Shown here piece after piece: positions 40,482 to 48,700 of a stretch of 64,000 nucleotides of DNA. The notes below the pieces were generated by a model that searched no databases, was not told the DNA's origin, and worked only from the letters and a program-made list of their open reading frames with translations. Origin of the DNA: Enterococcus sp. RIT-PI-f (GTDB lineage: Bacteria > Bacillota > Bacilli > Lactobacillales > Enterococcaceae); NCBI RefSeq assembly GCF_001297065.1, contig NZ_LHOX01000016.1, forward strand, positions 162,177 to 226,176, in the 5' to 3' direction. Made by a program: the position numbers and the translations under genes. Position 1 is the first letter of the stretch. The number at the start of each line of letters is the position of its first letter.

Positions 40482-43139
40482 ATGGAAAAATTTTACCAGC
40501 AAACGACTGAAGATACCTTGCAACACTTTGAAAGTGACCGACAACAAGGGCTAAGCGGGAAGACTGCCAGCCAACGATTAGAAAAATATGGAGAAAACAC
40601 GATTCAGCAACAAGAGTCCCATAGTGTGTGGGCATTGCTGTGGGACAATGTGAACAATTTGATTGTTTACTTGTTGATCGCAGCCGCGTTACTCTCTTTT
40701 GCGATGGGGGAAACCATTGAAGGAGTTGCCGTACTGATCGCCGTTGTGATTGCTGTGATGACAGGGTTCATCACTGAATTGCGGGCGCAAAAGTCAATCG
40801 ATTCCTTGCAAGACATGATTTACACTACCGCAAAAGTGATTCGTGATGGAGAAGTGACCGAGATCGAATCGGCCCACATCGTACCTGGTGATATCTTAGT
40901 CTTAGAAGAAGGTGACGCGATCGCAGCCGATGCCCGTCTTCTTGAAAGCAGTAATTTTGCGTCGATCGAGTCCGCTTTGACCGGTGAGTCAGAAGCCGTT
41001 GACAAAGATGCAAAAGAAATCTACGACGACGAAATGCCTTTAGGGGATCGTCGGAATGTGGTGTATGCCGGTACGGCTGCGACCCGAGGCAATGCCTATG
41101 CCGTTGTCACAGAAACCGCAATGGAAACAGAAGTCGGCAAAATCAGTGATATGCTGACTGGCGACAAGAAACGCCGGACGCCATTAGATATCGAATTGGA
41201 CAAACTGGGCAAAGCCATCATTATTGCCGCACTCTTTGCTGCAGTAGCGGTCTTGATCGCTGGGCTATTGACCGATCAGCCTTTTGTGGAAATGATCCAT
41301 ATTTCGATCATTCTCGCAGTGGCAGCGATACCCGAAGCCATGCCTGCTGTTTCAACGATCACCTTGTCTCGAGGCATGCGGATCATGGCAGAACACAAAG
41401 CCTTAGTCAAATCACTGTCTGCTGTTGAAACGTTAGGAGCCACCAGTATCATTGCCAGTGACAAAACAGGCACGTTGACGGAAAATCAAATGACTGTCGC
41501 TGAAATTATTCTAAGCGATGGATCAACCTATACCGTATCAGGCAACGGCTATGAGCCAGAAGGTAAATTTTATGATGCAGATGAACAGGAAATCAATGCC
41601 AAAGAGACACAAGCACTGCATCAAATGATTCGCAATGGTGCATTATGTACCACAGCTTCATTACGAGAAAATGACGGACAATACGAAATATTAGGCGATC
41701 CAACCGATGGCGCCTTTGTTGTCTTAGGCAAAAAAGAAGGCATTGACCGCCAAACAGCTGAATCAGAAGGATTGCAAAAAATCGCTGAAATGCCTTTTGA
41801 TTCAGACAACAAATTTATGGTGACGGTCTACGAAGGCGAGCAACGGACCTTGATTATCAAAGGCGCGCCAGATGTCTTGATCGAGTTAGCCCACGCCGAT
41901 AACGAACAGATGAAGGAATTGGAAGACTACAATAGTACGTTGGCTAGCCATGGTCAGCGGGTGATTGCAGTCGGAAGAATCGATGATTACCAAGGCGGTA
42001 CCGAAGAAGCCGATTTACGGGAAGCTTTGCAGCATATCGAGATCCAAGGGTTTGCAGGCATCGTCGATCCGCCCCGGACAGATGTCAAAGAAGCAGTCAA
42101 AGTGGCGCAAGAAGCCGGGATTCGTGTGAAAATGATCACTGGGGACCATCCGCAAACTGCATCCATGATCGCCAAAGAAATTGGCTTGAAAGACTATGAC
42201 AAAACCATGACCGGTAAAGAGATCGATGACGCTGTCGGTCAACCAGGCTTCAATGAACGCATTGAAGAAGTGGCAGTTTTTGCCCGTGTTTCACCTGAGA
42301 ACAAACTGCAATTGGTAGACGCGTTAAGAGAAGAAGGCGATATCGTATCGATGACTGGTGACGGTGTCAATGATGCCCCAGCCCTCAATGGCGCCGATAT
42401 CGGGATCGCCATGGGGATTCGCGGGACTGAAGTGGCCAAAGAATCGTCAGATATGATTTTGACCGATGACCGTTTTGGTACGATCGTTGATGCCATCAAA
42501 GAAGGACGGATCATTTTTGACAATATCAAGAAATATGTGTCTTTCCTGTTCTCTTGTAATATGGTCGAGATCGTGACGATTTTCTTGAGTGTCATTTTCT
42601 TGATGCCGATCCCGATCCAGCCTTTGCATATCCTGTTCTTGAACTTGGTGATCGATATCGCGCCGGCGATGGCGTTAGCTTTTGAGCCAGCAGAAGATGA
42701 GATCATGCAACGGCAGCCACGTTCAAAAGAAGATAGTTTGGTCAATAAGCGATTCTTAGGACGGATCATCTTAAGTGGTGTCGTGATCGGGCTAGTCGCC
42801 TTTGGCTTCTTCAGCTACTTGATGCATACCAACCATGAATTGCAGTATGCCCAAACAGCGACCTTCACCTTTATGGCAGTCGCACAATTGATGCATATCT
42901 TCAATGTGCGCAAGAGCAGCGGCTTTGGTTTAGACAAGTCTTTCTTGAAGAACAAAGTGCTTGTAGGTGCAATGCTGTTATCTGTCGGCTTACAGTTGTC
43001 GGCTGTCTATGTGCCAGTGATGAATCAAATTTTAGGGACGATGCCAATCCAAGCAGGAACTTGGGGAATCATCTTTATTGCCGCCGCCATCTCTACCTTG
43101 GTGGTCATGGGCTTGAAGAAAGCTTTCCAACTGAAATAA
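40482..43139 (+). CDS. P2-type cation-transporting ATPase
   Basis: An 885-residue P-type ATPase, full length, with ten membrane segments. TGES loop as SALTGESEAV; phosphorylation Asp in IIASDKTGTLTENQM; KGAPD nucleotide-binding box; hinge MTGDGVNDAPAL. TM4 carries AAIPEAMPAV, like the calcium-binding segment of SERCA (AAIPEGLPAV), so Ca2+ or another divalent ion, less likely Na+, is transported out. Start ATG 40482 lies seven bases behind AAAAGGAGG. It is monocistronic and has a long untranslated leader. Confidence 0.88.
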   Translation: MEKFYQQTTEDTLQHFESDRQQGLSGKTASQRLEKYGENTIQQQESHSVWALLWDNVNNLIVYLLIAAALLSFAMGETIEGVAVLIAVVIAVMTGFITELRAQKSIDSLQDMIYTTAKVIRDGEVTEIESAHIVPGDILVLEEGDAIAADARLLESSNFASIESALTGESEAVDKDAKEIYDDEMPLGDRRNVVYAGTAATRGNAYAVVTETAMETEVGKISDMLTGDKKRRTPLDIELDKLGKAIIIAALFAAVAVLIAGLLTDQPFVEMIHISIILAVAAIPEAMPAVSTITLSRGMRIMAEHKALVKSLSAVETLGATSIIASDKTGTLTENQMTVAEIILSDGSTYTVSGNGYEPEGKFYDADEQEINAKETQALHQMIRNGALCTTASLRENDGQYEILGDPTDGAFVVLGKKEGIDRQTAESEGLQKIAEMPFDSDNKFMVTVYEGEQRTLIIKGAPDVLIELAHADNEQMKELEDYNSTLASHGQRVIAVGRIDDYQGGTEEADLREALQHIEIQGFAGIVDPPRTDVKEAVKVAQEAGIRVKMITGDHPQTASMIAKEIGLKDYDKTMTGKEIDDAVGQPGFNERIEEVAVFARVSPENKLQLVDALREEGDIVSMTGDGVNDAPALNGADIGIAMGIRGTEVAKESSDMILTDDRFGTIVDAIKEGRIIFDNIKKYVSFLFSCNMVEIVTIFLSVIFLMPIPIQPLHILFLNLVIDIAPAMALAFEPAEDEIMQRQPRSKEDSLVNKRFLGRIILSGVVIGLVAFGFFSYLMHTNHELQYAQTATFTFMAVAQLMHIFNVRKSSGFGLDKSFLKNKVLVGAMLLSVGLQLSAVYVPVMNQILGTMPIQAGTWGIIFIAAAISTLVVMGLKKAFQLK

Positions 43140-43145
43140 ACACCA

Positions 43146-43196
43146 CAACAAAGACGCCGCAGATTGAGTATTTGCGGCGTCTTTGTTGATGTTTTT
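43146..43196 (+). terminator. Rho-independent terminator
   Basis: CAACAAAGACGCCGCA pairs perfectly with TGCGGCGTCTTTGTTG, followed by a T-rich tail. Confidence 0.85.
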
Positions 43197-43241
43197 GCCA
43201 AAAAAATGACAATATCCTTTACAAATCAATTGGAAAAGCTT

Positions 43242-43276
43242 ATCATTGACGAGTCAACAGTTGACAAGTCAATGAT
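43242..43276. promoter_or_regulatory. 35-bp palindromic operator before marR
   Basis: A symmetrical element centred on 43259: outer arms ATCATTGAC and GTCAATGAT, inner arms GTCAAC and GTTGAC, with only two mismatched base pairs. It overlaps the likely -10 TATCAT (43241-43246; -35 TTTACA 43219-43224) and ends just before the ribosome binding site. Confidence 0.8.
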
Positions 43277-43294
43277 GGAAGGAGCCTGTGACAG

Positions 43295-43702
43295 ATGGAT
43301 TTATCGATGCTCAGCGACATGCTTTATCAATTGAAAATCGCCAATCAAGAACTAACCGCCGCTTTTGAGAAAGAAACTGGCTTTAGTTTGACCCGTTATC
43401 AACTGCTGCATGTGTTGCACGCACAAACACGTTGTACGCAGAATCAGCTGCAAGCAGCATTGCGGATCGATAGCGCGGCAGTCACCCGTCATCTAAAAAT
43501 ATTAGAAGACAAAGGATTCGTCACCAGAAGCCGCAACAAAGACAATAATCGTGAAATTTTTGTCGCATTGACGGCGAAAGCCATCGATGATCTCGCTGCT
43601 TGCAACGACAAGCATGCCCAAGACCAAGAAAGCTTAGGCATCCGATTGACAGCAAGTGAAGCACAGCAATTACAAGGACTACTCACCAAACTTATCCAAT
43701 GA
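43295..43702 (+). CDS. MarR-family regulator of a redox operon
   Basis: A 135-residue MarR protein; winged helix CTQNQLQAALRIDSAAVTRHL and wing RNKDNNREIFVALTAKA. It has two Cys (in TRCTQN and LAACND), so thiol-based sensing of quinones or electrophiles is possible. First gene of an operon with nitroreductase, ABM-family monooxygenase and DUF1304 genes, behind a 35-bp palindrome that is very likely its operator. Confidence 0.88.
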   Translation: MDLSMLSDMLYQLKIANQELTAAFEKETGFSLTRYQLLHVLHAQTRCTQNQLQAALRIDSAAVTRHLKILEDKGFVTRSRNKDNNREIFVALTAKAIDDLAACNDKHAQDQESLGIRLTASEAQQLQGLLTKLIQ

Positions 43703-43718
43703 AAGAAGGACAATAGCA

Positions 43719-44354
43719 ATGACAGAATATAGCAATAATAATTTCGCAGATATCACCTTCGGTCGGAAATCCGTTCGTGTATACGATGAAACATACAAAA
43801 TCTCCCATGAAGAAATGTTGACCATGATCCAAGAATCAACGACCGCCCCATCTTCAGTCAACATGCAGCCATGGCGCTTTGTTGTGGTAGAAAGCGATGA
43901 ACAAAAAGCCAAATTAAAACCATTGATTCGCTTCAACGTACGTCAAAATGACACTTCATCGGCCATGGTCTTGATATTCGGCGACCTGCAATGTCATGAA
44001 TTAGGCGAAGACATCTACAACAAAGCTGTAGCAGAAGGCAAAATGCCTGCAGAAGTCAGAGACCAGCAATTGGCAGCAATCATCCCGCATTACCAAAACC
44101 TAACGACAGCACAAATGAATGATGTCGTAAAAATCGACGCCAGTTTAGCAGCGATGCAATTCATGCTGGTGGCTCGTGCCCATGGCTATGAAACCAATCC
44201 AATCGGTGGTTTTGAAGCCGATCAATTGGCAGAAGCATTTGGTTTAGACAAAGAACGGTATGTGCCAGTGATGATCTTGTCAGTTGGGAAAGCCAAAGAA
44301 CTAGGTTATGAGTCCGTACGTTTAGACGCAACACAAATCACCACATTTTTATAA
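43719..44354 (+). CDS. Nitroreductase-family protein
   Basis: A 211-residue flavin enzyme. It has the FMN-binding opening GRKSVRVYDE and the APSSVNMQPWRFVVVES loop. A longer central helix region and the C-terminal YVPVMILSVGKAKELGYESVR complete the fold. ATG 43719 follows AAGAAGGA; the frame open back to 43656 overlaps marR. It would reduce quinones or nitro-compounds with NAD(P)H. Confidence 0.85.
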   Translation: MTEYSNNNFADITFGRKSVRVYDETYKISHEEMLTMIQESTTAPSSVNMQPWRFVVVESDEQKAKLKPLIRFNVRQNDTSSAMVLIFGDLQCHELGEDIYNKAVAEGKMPAEVRDQQLAAIIPHYQNLTTAQMNDVVKIDASLAAMQFMLVARAHGYETNPIGGFEADQLAEAFGLDKERYVPVMILSVGKAKELGYESVRLDATQITTFL

Positions 44355-44377
44355 AATCAATATTGGAGGCATAGACA

Positions 44378-44665
44378 ATGGAAATCATCAACGCCGTATT
44401 TTATATCAAAGAAGACCAACGGGCAGCATTTATGGCAGCTGTTGAACCTTTATTGGCTTCTGCTAGAGCAGAAGCAGGCTGTCACGGCTATCATCTCTAC
44501 GAATCGACGGAAGAACCCAATCGCTTTGTAATGGTGGAAAAATGGGCAGACCAAGCCGCGATCGACGCCCATAACCAAACAGCAGAATTACAACACTTAT
44601 TTAAGAAAATGCCTGAATTTGCAGCCAAACCGACAGAAATCACGGTCACCCATCAAGGAGAATGA
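44378..44665 (+). CDS. Antibiotic biosynthesis monooxygenase (ABM) / YgiN-like
   Basis: A 95-residue dimeric alpha-beta barrel protein. ARAEAGCHGYHLYES and RFVMVEKWADQAAIDAH are the family signature, with the typical ending TEITVT. YgiN-like members act on quinols. Third gene of the MarR-nitroreductase operon, with an overlapping stop/start to the next gene. Confidence 0.85.
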   Translation: MEIINAVFYIKEDQRAAFMAAVEPLLASARAEAGCHGYHLYESTEEPNRFVMVEKWADQAAIDAHNQTAELQHLFKKMPEFAAKPTEITVTHQGE

Positions 44666-44667
44666 AC

Positions 44668-45027
44668 ATGAGCTTGCTTAGTATCATCTTAATCCTTTTT
44701 GTTGCATTCGAGTTTTTCTATATTTGGTATTTAGAAACTATCATGCCCACATCAGAGCAGACCGCCAAAGTCTTTCATCTGAAGCCAGCAGATCGCCAAC
44801 AGCCTGTAGTACAAACCTTGTTCAAAAATCAAGGGGTCTATAATGGCCTGCTTGGGATTGGGCTGATTTATAGTCTGACTTTCGCGCAAGCGCCGCTGGA
44901 AATCGCTCGATTGCTTTTGGTGGGCATTATCCTAGTGGCTGGATATGGCAGTCTGACCAGTGACAAGAAAATCATATTGACGCAGGGCGGCTTAGCGATT
45001 TTGGCATTGGTCTCGACTTTTTTCTAG
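44668..45027 (+). CDS. DUF1304 membrane protein
   Basis: A 119-residue protein with four membrane segments and the DUF1304 motifs FEFFYIWYLETIMP and LFKNQGVYNGLLG. ATG 44668 is seven bases behind AAGGAG; ATG 44662, overlapping the previous stop, is too close to the site. Function unknown; the family is often found next to redox or stress enzymes. Confidence 0.85.
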   Translation: MSLLSIILILFVAFEFFYIWYLETIMPTSEQTAKVFHLKPADRQQPVVQTLFKNQGVYNGLLGIGLIYSLTFAQAPLEIARLLLVGIILVAGYGSLTSDKKIILTQGGLAILALVSTFF

Positions 45028-45065
45028 TTTAAAAAAATATAAGTCTAAAGAAACGAGGAACCAAA

Positions 45066-45380
45066 ATGGACATGAAGGAAGTTATTGCCCGTTCAAAAGC
45101 GATTCGTGATCGGTATCATCAACTTGAAATCCAACAAAATGGCCAGTCATGGTCTGCAGAACAAGATGCTTTGGCTTTTCTAACAGACGCCGCACTCGTT
45201 GGACGGTTTGTGATGGACAAAGAAGCAAGTTGGCCAACCAGCCAAACCGACACAAGTTTATCCTACAAAATCGGCGAGACCATGTGGTAGCTGGCGAGTA
45301 TCGCAGAAGCAGAATCCATTGATCTGGCAACAGCGATGGAGACGTTTCTCAGCAGTCGGGAAACACATTTGGGATTGTGA
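45066..45380 (+). pseudogene. MazG-like protein gene with premature TAG
   Basis: The frame opens at ATG 45066 with AACGAGGAACC upstream and is stopped by TAG at 45288-45290 after 74 residues. Read past it, the same frame continues 29 residues to TGA 45378-45380 with family-like sequence: GETMW, then (stop) LASIAEAESIDLATAMETF. This resembles the C-terminal helices of MazG-like nucleotide pyrophosphohydrolases. TAG differs by one base from the Trp codon TGG, a common residue at this spot. The upstream half lacks an obvious E-x-x-E metal motif. Probably a recent nonsense mutation, or a truncated product. Confidence 0.6.
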
Positions 45381-45499
45381 AAAACAGTTTGACATAATGA
45401 TGAAGGAAATGATGGTTTAATGGAAGAGACCAAGTTAAACGTACAGTTTATTTTATCGATGATCATCGTTTCTCTACCAATTAGAATCTGAGGTGACCC

Positions 45500-46033
45500 A
45501 TGATCCAAATCAAGCAAATCACAGAAGCAACCCAGCAAGATATCCGTCTCAAAAACCAGCCTTTCAAGATTTGGGGCAAAATGATCCCGACGTACATCAA
45601 CGAAACGTGGGACCATTCAATCGAGAGGTTACCAGCTGACCAAATAAGGGAGATGTGCTTTCCCGATGAACAGTATGACTATCAGCAGATGCAATCTAAC
45701 ACCGTCTTCTTCGGTGCCTATGATCAGGACGCATGTATTGGATTAGCGGTGGTACAGAAAGGTTTTTTCAACTACGATTACGTGTATGATCTGAAAGTTG
45801 ATCAAGCCTATCGGAAGCAAGGTATTGCCCAGATGCTGATCGAAGAAGCTGCGATATGGGCAAAATCCCATGGCAAACAGGGATTGTATACGATCGGGCA
45901 AGACAACAATGTGTCGGCCTGTTTGTTCTATCTGAAAGCGGGTTTTCGGATTGGCGGCCTGGATACTGAAGTCTATCGTGGCACGGCACAAGAAGACAAG
46001 AAGGATATTTTGTTTTATCTTGATGATAAATAA
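45500..46033 (+). CDS. GNAT acetyltransferase
   Basis: A 177-residue GNAT. An N-terminal adapter segment is followed by ACIGLAVVQKGFFNYDYVYD. The acetyl-CoA loop is YRKQGIAQMLIEEA, with a later NVSACLFYLKAGFRIGG. The layout is close to the streptothricin-acetyltransferase-like group (SAT/SatA), where DLKVD-x-YR-x-x-GI occurs. Resistance to streptothricin is possible but not shown by the sequence. Monocistronic and terminator-flanked. Confidence 0.78.
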   Translation: MIQIKQITEATQQDIRLKNQPFKIWGKMIPTYINETWDHSIERLPADQIREMCFPDEQYDYQQMQSNTVFFGAYDQDACIGLAVVQKGFFNYDYVYDLKVDQAYRKQGIAQMLIEEAAIWAKSHGKQGLYTIGQDNNVSACLFYLKAGFRIGGLDTEVYRGTAQEDKKDILFYLDDK

Positions 46034-46035
46034 GC

Positions 46036-46067
46036 AAAAAAAATAAGCCCTAGGCTTATTTTTTTTT
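46036..46067. terminator. Bidirectional terminator
   Basis: AAAATAAGCC (46040-46049) pairs with GGCTTATTTT around CTA, with a long T-run; it also overlaps the 3' end of the convergent small membrane gene. Confidence 0.8.
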
Positions 46068-46232
46068 GCGGAATACATCTTGATCTGGGTCTGTATAGTA
46101 ATCTGGATTTAATTCATCATCGACCGATACACCGAACAAGGAAACCAGGCTAGGCACGATACCCAGCAAGCCGAGAACCACCGCGATGGGCAGATAGATC
46201 TTTTTCTTCTTGTACCAAGGTTTTTTTTCCAT
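46056..46232 (-). CDS. Small membrane protein
   Basis: A 58-residue protein read from ATG 46232, preceded by GAGAGGTG. Very basic start (KKPWYKKKK), one membrane segment (about 12-33) and an acidic tail with YYTDPDQD. Unknown function. It is the last of three small membrane genes in one direction. Confidence 0.6.
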   Translation of the reverse strand: MEKKPWYKKKKIYLPIAVVLGLLGIVPSLVSLFGVSVDDELNPDYYTDPDQDVFRKKK

Positions 46233-46268
46233 AAAGCATACACCTCTCTCAGTCAAAGACAAGCAACA

Positions 46269-46478
46269 TTAGTTATTTGAGTTTTTGTGCCGAAGACGCT
46301 GATAAAATTTGACCACTAAATCGATCGCAAAGAAAATAGCAAGCAACATCAAGAATTGATTGAACATCTGGATGATTGGTAATGAACCTAATGTATATGT
46401 ACCAAACAGGATGTCTATGGCATAGTAAACGATGATGAAAACCAAGGCAGTAAGGACATTGCGCAGGATATTGTTCAT
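46269..46478 (-). CDS. Small membrane protein with two hydrophobic segments
   Basis: A 69-residue protein starting at ATG 46478 with GGAGG (AGGAGGTCC) upstream. Two membrane segments (about 8-28, 36-56) and a basic tail. No recognised family; in the same orientation as its neighbours. Confidence 0.6.
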   Translation of the reverse strand: MNNILRNVLTALVFIIVYYAIDILFGTYTLGSLPIIQMFNQFLMLLAIFFAIDLVVKFYQRLRHKNSNN

Positions 46479-46541
46479 GAGGACCTCCTAAAAGTGTGAC
46501 GTCTGTTCAAAGATAGATGATACCGTTCACAATTGGCGGCA

Positions 46542-46829
46542 TCATAGGAGAAAAGACAGTGCCGCAACCATAACGATGATCCCTATGATTTCACACAACG
46601 ATTCAACCAAACGACTGCTGTTTTGTAGAAAAATCGGATAAACTGGTTTGCCACTCAACCAAGTGCTCCCACCATAATCCGGTGGATAAATTGAATTGAA
46701 CAAAGTACTGATCATTGCCAACGCAATCCCTTGGCTAAAGTCATCAGCAGTGATCAAATACAGCGCAAAGGACAAAACCAGCAAATGGGTGATACGCAAA
46801 TAACGCACATGTTTTAGTGTAATAGCCAC
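46542..46829 (-). CDS. Hypothetical membrane protein
   Basis: A 95-residue protein with two or three membrane segments (about 12-30, 34-50, 76-95) and an intervening YPPDYGGSTWLSGKPVYP. Ribosome binding site GGAGG, eight bases before the ATG. Unknown; first gene of the small-membrane cluster. The spacer 46830-46960 upstream is AT-rich. Confidence 0.6.
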   Translation of the reverse strand: MAITLKHVRYLRITHLLVLSFALYLITADDFSQGIALAMISTLFNSIYPPDYGGSTWLSGKPVYPIFLQNSSRLVESLCEIIGIIVMVAALSFLL

Positions 46830-46960
46830 GGAACAGCCTCCGTTTCTTTGGTGTGTTTAAGTTTAAAAAATTATGTTAAAGATTATAAATTAATGATAAC
46901 AGAAAAACCCGAATAAACAATCAAAATCATTCCATGTGACAAGAATGATAGCGGAAAGAC

Positions 46961-46990
46961 AAAAAAACGACCACCAATAAAGAGGTCGTT
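46961..46990 (-). terminator. Terminator of the ECF S gene
   Basis: On the minus strand AACGACC and GGTCGTT form a stem followed by seven T (46967-46961). Confidence 0.75.
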
Positions 46991-47052
46991 TCGCAAAAGA
47001 ATCATGATGATCAAGGTACCTTTTCACAAAGAAAAATGATACGATAGCAGTA

Positions 47053-47694
47053 TCAACGGTTGTCTGGGCGCAAGCTTGTGGCTGCGAACAAGGCCTTGAC
47101 CAAAATCGGGGTCAAAATCGCAGCAGTGATCACTTCAGAAACCCCATTGGTCAAAGCAATACCACCTAAAGTCACAAACAACGCGGACGTATCAACACCA
47201 TATGTGTTGGCCACCAAACCGGTATATAGAAGACCCATCAGGGATAGAACCAATACCGTATTGGTGATCGTGCCAAAAATCGCTGCCACGATCGAAGCTG
47301 CCACCACTTTCTTGGTCTTCTTATAAATGACCGTGAAGAGCAGACCAGCGACCAAGCCAACCAAGACCCGTGGCACCACCGAAATGATCGGATTGGTGAA
47401 AACCGCGATATCCAAAGGCGTCGTAGGGGAAGTAAACGCACGGAAAATCGTGAATAAGCCCCAGATCAAGCCGATGAACATGCCGTCTTTGGTTCCCAGG
47501 ACAACGGCCGCTACGATGACCGTCACATGGATGATCGTTAAGCTTGTGATCCCAATCGGGATATATCCGAGAAAAGGAACCATTGTTTGTAAAATAATAA
47601 TTGCAGTCAGAATGGCACGAATCACCAACCGATACGTTTTGCTTTTTGTATTTATAGGAAACACTCCTTTTGATATAAATGACACTCGTGTCAT
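47053..47694 (-). CDS. ECF transporter S component, substrate unassigned
   Basis: About 200-213 residues with six membrane segments. It contains LGTKDGMFIGLIWGLFTIFRAF and NPIISVVPRVLVG, typical of the ECF S group that includes pantothenate-type PanT. The start is doubtful. The only in-frame ATG (47694) lies inside a TetR operator and has no ribosome binding site. AAAGGAG (47664-47670) sits at ideal distance before ATA at 47653-47655, where a normal member would begin MNTKSKTYRLV. Either ATA is used as a rare start or the gene has lost its ATG. Divergent from a TetR regulator that probably controls it. Confidence 0.8.
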   Translation of the reverse strand: MTRVSFISKGVFPINTKSKTYRLVIRAILTAIIILQTMVPFLGYIPIGITSLTIIHVTVIVAAVVLGTKDGMFIGLIWGLFTIFRAFTSPTTPLDIAVFTNPIISVVPRVLVGLVAGLLFTVIYKKTKKVVAASIVAAIFGTITNTVLVLSLMGLLYTGLVANTYGVDTSALFVTLGGIALTNGVSEVITAAILTPILVKALFAATSLRPDNR

Positions 47695-47695
47695 T
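47678..47695. promoter_or_regulatory. TetR operator A
   Basis: AATGACACTCGTGTCATT: perfect 8-bp arms around TC. Covers the putative ATG of the ECF gene. Confidence 0.75.
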
Positions 47696-47720
47696 TAGTG
47701 GTAAAGTGATTATACAATAG

Positions 47721-47738
47721 AATGACACGTGTGTCATT
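47721..47738. promoter_or_regulatory. TetR operator B
   Basis: AATGACACGTGTGTCATT: the same 8-bp arms as operator A, centres 43 bp apart (about four helical turns). It follows TACAAT (47713-47718), the likely tetR -10, so it would autorepress. Confidence 0.75.
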
Positions 47739-47761
47739 AAAAAAGTTGCGAAAGGAGAAAG

Positions 47762-48379
47762 ATGTGCATGACACATGTTGAACCGATGAAAGCGAAAGAC
47801 AAGAAACAACAAAAACGCGAAGCCATCATTGAAAGCGCGAAAGTCGTATTCAGTAAAAAAGGGCTGATTGATGCCACTATGAAAGATATCATCGAAGAAT
47901 GCGGCATTAGTCGCGGAGGAATCTATCTTTATTTCAACTCAGTAGATGAAATTTTTTTGGCCGTCATCGAGCAGCGTTCCCAACGCAAGTTTGATGATGT
48001 CCGGGAGATGATCACGGCGCAAGTGCCTTTTGAAACGATTTTGGACAAATATTTTGCGGATCATCGTGAGCGCTTGCTTCACAGCATCTCCGATAGTATG
48101 CTGCGGGCGATGTATGAATATTACTATACCCATAAGACAATGGCATCGCGTTCACTGCAAGAAGCGCAATTGACTGAAACCAAACGGACGATCCATGAGA
48201 TTTTCCAAGTCGGTGTCGCCCAAGAGGTTCTACGAGACGAAGACCTAGAAATCATTGCTGAAAACTACATGTTCGTGATCGAAGGGCTAGGGATCCTGGC
48301 ATTGACCGGGCATTTGAGTCAAACAACCATCGATAACCAAATCGCTATGATGCGTCGACTCTTGCCGTATCGCGAATAA
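47762..48379 (+). CDS. TetR-family regulator
   Basis: A 205-residue TetR protein with the N-terminal DNA-binding domain MKDIIEECGISRGGIYLYF and a helical ligand domain. Start 47762 is four bases from AAGGAG; ATG 47768 (ten bases) is equally likely. Twin operators in the divergent spacer indicate control of itself and of the ECF S component. It ends at a terminator at 48391. Confidence 0.88.
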   Translation: MCMTHVEPMKAKDKKQQKREAIIESAKVVFSKKGLIDATMKDIIEECGISRGGIYLYFNSVDEIFLAVIEQRSQRKFDDVREMITAQVPFETILDKYFADHRERLLHSISDSMLRAMYEYYYTHKTMASRSLQEAQLTETKRTIHEIFQVGVAQEVLRDEDLEIIAENYMFVIEGLGILALTGHLSQTTIDNQIAMMRRLLPYRE

Positions 48380-48390
48380 AAATAAAAAAT

Positions 48391-48426
48391 GCCGCTATCT
48401 GTTAGAAACAGATAGGGCTTTTTTTG
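48391..48426 (+). terminator. Rho-independent terminator
   Basis: GCCGCTATCTGTT pairs with AACAGATAGGGC, followed by seven T. Confidence 0.85.
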
Positions 48427-48590
48427 TGTTGGGTTTGTCATCCTAGTGAAATCTAGAACATGATTTATTTATTGTTTGATGACGTTATTTGTTGGACGTT
48501 TTGTACGCAAAGCAAGTTGCAAGTAGGGATCAAAGGATAAAGACTAGAAGAAAAACCGTTTAATTTATTAAATAACGTGTATTTTATAAT

Positions 48591-48607
48591 GTAATCAAAT
48601 TGTTAAT
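48591..48607 (+). promoter_or_regulatory. WalR (YycF) box before sagA
   Basis: TGTAATCAAATTGTTAA fits TGTWAH-N5-TGTWAH at every position. About 34 bp downstream lies an extended -10 TGTTAAAAT (48638-48646). The remaining leader (48427-48590) is AT-rich with no gene. Confidence 0.75.
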
Positions 48608-48700
48608 CAGCACTGATTGGGTTTCTTTGGAATATATGTTAAAATTGTGAATGTCAAAATGATTTAAAAAATTCTTTTATTTTGAATTAAAGGAGGAAAA

